Shown here: positions 58,339 through 64,000 of the stretch, one piece after another | Layout of the letters: each line of letters starts with the position of its first letter | Position numbering within the stretch: position 1 is the stretch's first letter | Assembly (NCBI GenBank): GCA_001574975.1 | Contig: KQ965817.1 | Coordinates: 94,401-158,400 of the forward strand | Source of the DNA: Gonapodya prolifera JEL478 | Lineage: Eukaryota; Monoblepharomycota; Monoblepharidomycetes; Monoblepharidales; Gonapodyaceae | Direction: 5' to 3' | DNA: 64,000 bases | The notes under the pieces: generated by a model | What the model was told of the DNA's origin: nothing | Seen by the model: only the letters and a program-made list of their open reading frames with translations | Databases searched by the model: none | Position numbers and translations under genes: made by a program

Positions 58339-58606
58339 TGCCTTTCCAACCCTCGGGGAATCTCCTTGTCATTGCTTCACGTGCAGGTAGGCCTTGGGCA
58401 ATTAGATGAAAAAGGTGTCATTTCTGTGACTGGTGATATTTTGTTACAACAAACTAGGTTAAAGTCGAGAAGCGCCATGAAATATAAAATGTTTGTGCCA
58501 TCATCAATGAAATCGTGTTCGTAAATTGTGATGACGTGTGCCGTAAAAGTATTCGCCGCAGCCAGTGAAAATCAGTCACCACACTTCGACCAAGGATAAC
58601 ATCGCA

Positions 58607-59991
58607 ATGACCATCCGCGCTGTCACCCAGCTCGCAGTCTTGTGCATCCTACCCCTCGGCTTTCTTTCGACTGACGCTACAACTCTCCGACGAAGGTCCA
58701 TCTACTATCAACTCATAAAGAGGCAGGCACCACTTGCAAGTCATGGCTCCATTGTCGATGCTCTGACGGCCAATCGAAACTTCTCGACGTTTTTATGTGA
58801 GCGCTTTGAGTGGGTAAATGTTTCTTGTTGTCAATATGCGCTCATGACGTCGCGACAAAACGACTTTGCGTTTTCTCAAACTGGACAGCTCTGCTCCCAG
58901 CTTTGGAGACAATCGATCCGAACTTCACTTCGCTGATTTCCGCTCCGGAAGCAAACGTGACCGTACGTTGCGAGAGCCTTCGAGATTGCGGTCTCTCTCG
59001 AACTCATGACATTATTCTGAACTTTTGGTCTCTCAAAATTTCCTGATTCCACCCCAACAACTACACGCGACTCACTCAAAGATATTTGCTCCTATTAATA
59101 GCGTCAGTTTTCTCTCTTTTTTATCAGTCATTATCATCGATGTCAAGCTGAACAACTTTTTTGAATGCATACTTTCTAGGCGTTTCTCAGTCTTGATCCC
59201 AGTCTCATTTCGGTGATCAATAGTTCATCCGGCTTCACACTAATGGGCACAGGCTTGCTTGAACACCACGTCGTAAACGGGGTGAGTTTGAATGACATCA
59301 GCCGTGAACTAATTGACAAAACCTCGAACATCGACTTTGAACCTAGACCTACTTCAGAGAGGATATCCCCGTCGGGACGACATCTCTTCAAGACATTTTA
59401 GGTCTCCCTCTCGACATCACAAAGTTCCCTGGTAAGATTTCCGCGCTCAATCTATCGCGCACTACTTCATCTTATCGCCTCTGGCTACAATTCAACCCCC
59501 AATCCACCACAGACAACGCCACGATATTCGTCGGCGGTGCTCGTGTCGTCGTACCCGATGTCAACAGCTCGAGCCAGCCTGGCGTCGTGGTGCACGGTAT
59601 CGATTACGTGCTGGACCCCTTTGCTGGCCTAGGGCTTGCCAGCGTGTTGCCTAATGTGACCTTAGTTACCGGTGAGTACCGAAAGCAACAATTCTCAAAC
59701 AAGTTTGAGAAGATGGTGCTAATCAATAAATCGTTTTCATTCGCTTCAGCGACTCCAACGATCACGTCAGGAGTCATGACTCCGCCGACCGCCCCGCCGA
59801 CTCCGATGATTAGCTTCACGACACTTCCTCCTACGCCAACAGTCGCGCCCGAAAGTCTGCCGATGGGAGGGGGTCCAGGATCAACGGGAGGTGGACCGGG
59901 ATCGATGGGTCCTGGCGCTGGGCAAACGGAGGGCTTTAGACCAGTGACCACAGCCACCCTGCCCACTGTCGTGACGACCGTCACTCAGTGA
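58607..59991 (+). CDS. Secreted fasciclin (FAS1) domain protein
   Basis: Seven exons (58607-58796, 58889-58962, 59082-59102, 59180-59281, 59347-59431, 59513-59671, 59750-59991) close to 290 aa. Residues 1-24 are a signal peptide (MTIRAVTQLAVLCILPLGFL). One FAS1 domain follows, residues about 40-215: SIVDALTANRNFSTFL, LLPALETIDPNFTSLI, the H1-type box VTIFAPINSAF split by two introns, LLEHHVVNGTYF, and the H2-type box VVVHGIDYVLDP. The tail is Pro/Thr/Gly-rich (GGGPGSTGGGPGSMGPG) and ends in VVTTVTQ without an obvious GPI signal. Exon 3 is only 21 nt. FAS1 proteins mediate adhesion at the cell surface; the role here is inferred from the family. Confidence 0.9.
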
Positions 59992-60362
59992 GCGGCAGGC
60001 CCGACTGTGTGAGACCCGGGGACTGCAATTCTCATACTGAGGGAGCTTGCGAATGGTTTAGTGATTGCGTTGAACTTGTACTTTTTGAGAAAATTGCCAT
60101 TTGTTCGGAAATCCCGGTGTAACCACTTGACACAATATCGGACCAATCTCAAAGACGTAGCCATTTAGCAAGTCATTGTCATTATACGTTTTCTATTCAC
60201 AAGCGGGGCCTGCCCTGCCACCTCTCCCAATTACACACATCAAAAGAATAAATTATCTAATGCAACCCCCCCGCTGACGATGATTTACACACAATATGCA
60301 AAAAGAAGAAGGTAACAAAGTCCCAAACCCACGAAGGCAAAGAAAAGTCCAAGATGTCACGG
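59992..60362. other. Intergenic stretch between convergent genes
   Basis: 3' regions of the FAS1 and HMG-box genes; no gene or repeat recognised. Confidence 0.4.
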
Positions 60363-62457
60363 TTATCGACACTGCCACTGGTATCCCTCCGCCAACGACC
60401 CAGCGGACGCAGACCTCGCCGCACTCTTCGCCGCCACCGCCTCCTTCTCATCCCGGTACCGCTTCTTATCCCTCGCCGACAACTCCTCGTACACCGTCTT
60501 CTCCTCGGGCGCCATCGTGTACCACACATCGCGGATCATCTTGGAGCGCGCCGGTAGGCTGAGGCCGGGGTAATTGGACATCTGCTCCTGCTGGAAGAAC
60601 AGGTACGGCGAGCGAGGGTGTTTTGGTGCCGTGGGGTCCCGGGTCTTGCTCTTGCGGGTGCTTTTGCTCCGGGACGGACCGCCGCCACCTGAGGTGCTGG
60701 AGGCGTCGAGGTCGTCGCCTACAGCGGAGTGAGACTCCGCAGAGGAGGATTGCGAGTGGCGACGGCGGTGGGAGCGGGAAGGCGGCGAAGGGTTCAGCGT
60801 GATGTAGGGGATGTTGGGTGCTTGGGATTGGGCGAAGGGGTCTGGGTAGGTCAAGTTGTAGTCCATGCTGGCGTAAGGCGAGGGAGCACCGAGTTGGGCG
60901 AGCGAGTCGCTGTGCGAGCGGCGCACACTGCGTTGGGCAAGGATGGAACCCACGTTGTACTGCCCGTCGAAGGTGTTGTTGTATGCTGGCATCGAGTTCG
61001 AAGGCTGGCTGTAGAAGCCGTGCTGACCGGGAAATGTCCGCAGCTGGGGTGCGAACTGGGAGTGCTGCATCCCCATGCCCATGTTGGGAGCGCCAGCGCC
61101 ACCGTTCAACATCGCCATTCCCGATGGGTCCATTGTACCCAAGATCCCACTCGACGAGTCCGACCCCGCACCTCCACCAACATCCGTCATGAGCATTCTA
61201 GCACGCTCCGCATACGCACTTCTTTCATTATCGCTCATCCCGCGCCATCGCTTCAGCAGGTGCTTTTTGACCTCGGCCGGTGTTGTAATGGCGTAAGAGG
61301 ACTCAACGACCGCGCGCTGTTCCCCGAAGAAGAGTACATATGCGGCGGCGTAAAGGTCGCGTACCACGGGCATCATCTGGGTGAGCGCAGCGGGGTCACG
61401 ACGGAGTGCCACAGCTTGGTTCGACGTTTGGGCCTGAGGGAGATGGGAGCATGTGGGACGGGTGAGCGTCAAAGGGAAAGAGTGTTTTTGCTTAGCGCGT
61501 CACACTTACCGGGGTAGGCACCATACTAAGCAAAGCGGATGTGTTGATGTGATCAAACGAAGCGCCCGCGCCCGCACGATTGCCCGATATGTCGTGGTAC
61601 GATAGGGTTGATGTCACGGAGGTGGTAGGTGCGGGGGTGTGCATGCCTTGGAACGGCGCGGTGTGGAAGAAGAATGATGGTGGTGTGGCGTTGTTGGTGT
61701 GACACGGGGTCATCATGACCTCGCTGAGATGCGGGGCGCCAGTGCTAGGGAGTCCAGGACTCGGCGTAATAGCTCGCAGCTCATCGTCTACTTGGGGAAC
61801 CGATGAACAGTTTTCGGTCAGGTCAGTACAGTGGCGGTGCTTGTCAACACTTCGCAATTTTCCCGACATACCTCGGGAATCCGATGTGCTTTGGCGTGAA
61901 TGAGGGCGAGTTTGGCGTTGTGATGTAGCGAATATTGGTACTTCAAGAGATTCCATCCCGGTCGGACCGCCAACGCTGGCACGTGACAGTGACCGTTGAA
62001 TGCTTTGGCCAACAGCGTCCATGAGGTCCGGGCTTGCTGAGCGACTTCCGTAGGCTGTTGCAGCTGCAGCTACGAGTGCAGCGTTGTCCAGTCCGTCAGT
62101 TCCGGGGGGTGTCACCATGTTGCTAAGAAGGTATTCGAGCGGATTAGAGTCCGCCACGTGGAACTGATGGCTTGAGTCGAAGAGAGACGCGTTGAGCTGT
62201 GACGATTGGCTGTAGACGGTCGATGCCGGGCTTGGGGGGATGGGAGTTCCGGGGATTGGCGCGGCGATGCCTTCGAGAGCGAGGATGGCAGTCTGCGCGT
62301 CGTCGAGGTCTGGTGGGCTGACGACGAGATTGAACTTTGGGTGGGTAGCGTCCTCGGAGTTGCGAGAGAAATCCAGCGTAGCAGCGATGTCGATTGAGTT
62401 GAAGAAGTGGGAGTGCTCGTCGAAGTCTCGGAGGAGGAGTGCGGTCATTTCGGGCAA
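60363..62457 (-). CDS. HMG-box protein
   Basis: Three exons (62457-61872, 61787-61510, 61433-60363) close to 644 aa; the first intron is 84 nt and in frame, so it could also be retained. The N-terminal half is disordered. A degenerate HMG-like segment (AAYVLFFGEQRAVVESSYAI; VKKHLLKRWRGMSDNERSAY) lies around residue 310. A clear HMG box is near the C-terminus: KHPRSPYLFFQQEQMSNYPG, then LPARSKMIRDVWYTMAPEEK and YEELSARDKKRYRDEKEA, preceded by a basic SKSTRKSKTRD patch that could be a nuclear signal. It should bind DNA as a chromatin or transcription factor. The start may instead be the Met three codons later. Confidence 0.85.
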
Positions 62458-64000
62458 ACTGATGAAGGGAGCTAATAAGGTTCCAAGCCAGAACGGTTCT
62501 TCAACAAGCTCCCGTGAGCAATCCCTTGTATCAACAGCACGGGGCGTTGCTTAAGAAGAGTTATTACTTGTAACTGTTGCTGGAAAAAACCTGCAGGACT
62601 CGGAATTCTGCTGAGCCGGAACCGTATACCAGATATACTCTGCAATATATTATTGTTCCGGGTGGGGGCGTGGATATAGAATCACGCGCGGACTAGCAAA
62701 ATTCAAATGAATTAACTCTTGGAAGTAGTGATTAGACCTGGAAAAAGAGGCCGGTGAGTCGGTGGGCGGAAAAGGGCCTGGTGTGGCTGGCTCCAGTTTT
62801 ATTAGGAGTCCGTTTTCTCTCTCCGTCGCAAAATCACAACCATCTACGCCTTGAGGTGAATCTTTTCCCCGTTGCCTATTTCTAGTCCCAAACGTAAATA
62901 ACATTTGCCTGTGGCTTGTCCGCACTATGTCCCTGAGCTGGAACCTCGGAGACCCAGGAGCCACACCTCCGAGAAACACCGGCATCCGCCGAAATTTCAG
63001 TGTTCCCAGTGCGCAAGACGAAAAGGGAGTGAGCGGGCGCAAAAGGAGTGAGGGTCGTGCACTGTCGGTGCTGTGAGGGTCCATCGGCCCCTTCCGCGGT
63101 GAGCTCACGGCCGGACTGGTGAGCATCACAACAGTAACAATGCAAAAATCACAGGTATAATACTAGTATAAACTTCGACGTATATCCAAGCTTTATATGA
63201 GAGCAGACGTCAAACACCAAAACAGGCCGAGGGGGGTTGCCTCCGCCAGCGGGATTGGGCCGACCTTTGAAAACAAACCTGGAATCTCCTGGAATTCAAA
63301 CACCGCATGCTTCATTTATCGTTTCCGCTGAAAGTGTCCCGTGGAAATTACCTGAAATATTAAATAATGGGCCTTTCTTCCTGTCCCAACTTGCACTGCC
63401 CCCCAATGGATGGAGGGCCACCTCTCCTCCACCAGGTTCCCGCAAACAATTCAACGGCGATACCAACAGCATCTGACACGTGCAAAGCTACTTGGCTATC
63501 AACTACCTTGGAAACCGTTCTCCAGGAAAATTAATACGGTTACACTGCTTGAGTACTGTCCTCACTCTGACCAAAAAACTGTTCCAAGGCCGAACCCGTT
63601 CCTGTTCCACACCCGATCGCCGATAGCGAGCGGCGTCTACGCCAGGCAAAGCGGTCTCGGTGTAGAAGGCAGAGAAAATATGGCGCATGCACGGATGAAA
63701 AAGGGTGGGGCAATGTCCGTCGGTCCGTGTTGGTCGGTTTATTTTTTGGGCCCATTTGCCTTTCCACTGCGCCGTCACGATAGCATTGGCGTCATTAAAT
63801 TGACAGCACTGAAAATTTTAGGCATGAGTTTTAAAGGGGGTGAACGGGGTCCGAAGTAGGAATTGCATCCGGATTTCTGAAACTTCATGCCACCTACCGG
63901 AGAGGAACTTCGTGAGCAAAAAGATGGAGACTCCAACGATCAAGGGAACACGTAACAAAATTCGAGTTGAATGGCATAGATATGGTGCGCCTCGCAATAT
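62458..64000. other. Right-hand flank, no gene supported
   Basis: Overlapping open frames at 62,650-63,145 and 63,237-63,860 have no motif, no exon chain and no coding bias I can defend. The HMG-box promoter should lie just right of 62,457. Confidence 0.4.

Noticed and set aside
62650-63129. 159-codon minus-strand frame
   Set aside because: Composition looks random, and overlapping frames exist on both strands.
1-64000. CRISPR arrays, tRNA and rRNA genes
   Set aside because: No regularly spaced short direct repeats and no convincing cloverleaf or rRNA core sequence were seen on reading through.

Overview
The window reads as nuclear DNA of a fungus, most likely an early-diverging zoosporic (chytrid-like) lineage. 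Genes are dense and lie on both strands. Coding exons are split by short introns (mostly 50-120 nt) with GTGAGT-type donors, CTAAC/CTGAC-like branch sites and C/T-rich acceptors. The content (SRF-type MADS factor, full-size ABCB transporter, a fungal DUF6987-like protein, FAS1 and plant-like EXORDIUM and LRR secreted proteins) fits that placement. The exact lineage is inference. Exon models were built by hand; where I give exon lists, the phases close to a whole number of codons unless stated.

Layout. 1-1,048: a decayed EXORDIUM-like gene (-), then a 250-bp dispersed repeat and a helicase fragment. 3,568-6,129: the splicing factor Prp17/Cdc40 (-). 7,400-8,417: a Nudix hydrolase (-). 8,578-10,620: a wrecked wax-ester-synthase/DGAT gene (-). 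It runs into a 5.5-kb tract (8,836-14,395) that is almost free of CpG and ends in a degenerate tandem repeat. 15,533-20,928: a 1,477-aa protein (+) with a divergent Ras-like core. 21,607-23,251: a frame-broken LRR gene (+). 23,522-28,985: an ABCB transporter (-), divergent from an intact EXORDIUM-LRR fusion (30,022-32,507, +). 33,645-36,359: a 652-aa unknown (-). 36,635-37,694: a DUF6987-like protein (-). 39,476-42,212: a MADS-box factor (+) with an 89-nt G tract. 42,627-43,760: a 2OG-oxygenase pseudogene (-). 43,925-44,901: a piggyBac-like non-autonomous element. 44,973-46,360: a ketopantoate-reductase-like gene (+) with a frame break. 47,088-51,342: a WD40 protein (-), probably one gene built from two open frames. 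51,680-52,650: a broken 2-hydroxyacid dehydrogenase (+). 52,934-55,276: a small membrane protein, a small coiled-coil ORF and a double-dsRBD protein. 55,610-58,338: a multi-pass membrane protein (-). 58,607-59,991: a FAS1 secreted protein (+). 60,363-62,457: an HMG-box protein (-). 62,458-64,000: no gene seen.

The genes do not form a pathway; this is an ordinary eukaryotic neighbourhood of housekeeping (Prp17, Nudix), regulatory (MADS, HMG, dsRBD, WD40) and surface/secreted (ABCB, EXORDIUM-LRR, FAS1) genes. Two points stand out. One is the fusion of a plant-type EXORDIUM domain to a plant-type LRR domain, with a decayed paralogue 30 kb away. The other is a sharply bounded CpG-depleted tract whose left edge falls inside a dead gene, which looks like a footprint of CpG methylation and deamination. 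Several other host genes here are also broken, so either gene decay is active locally or the assembly has indel errors at homopolymers (one N is present at 5,367).
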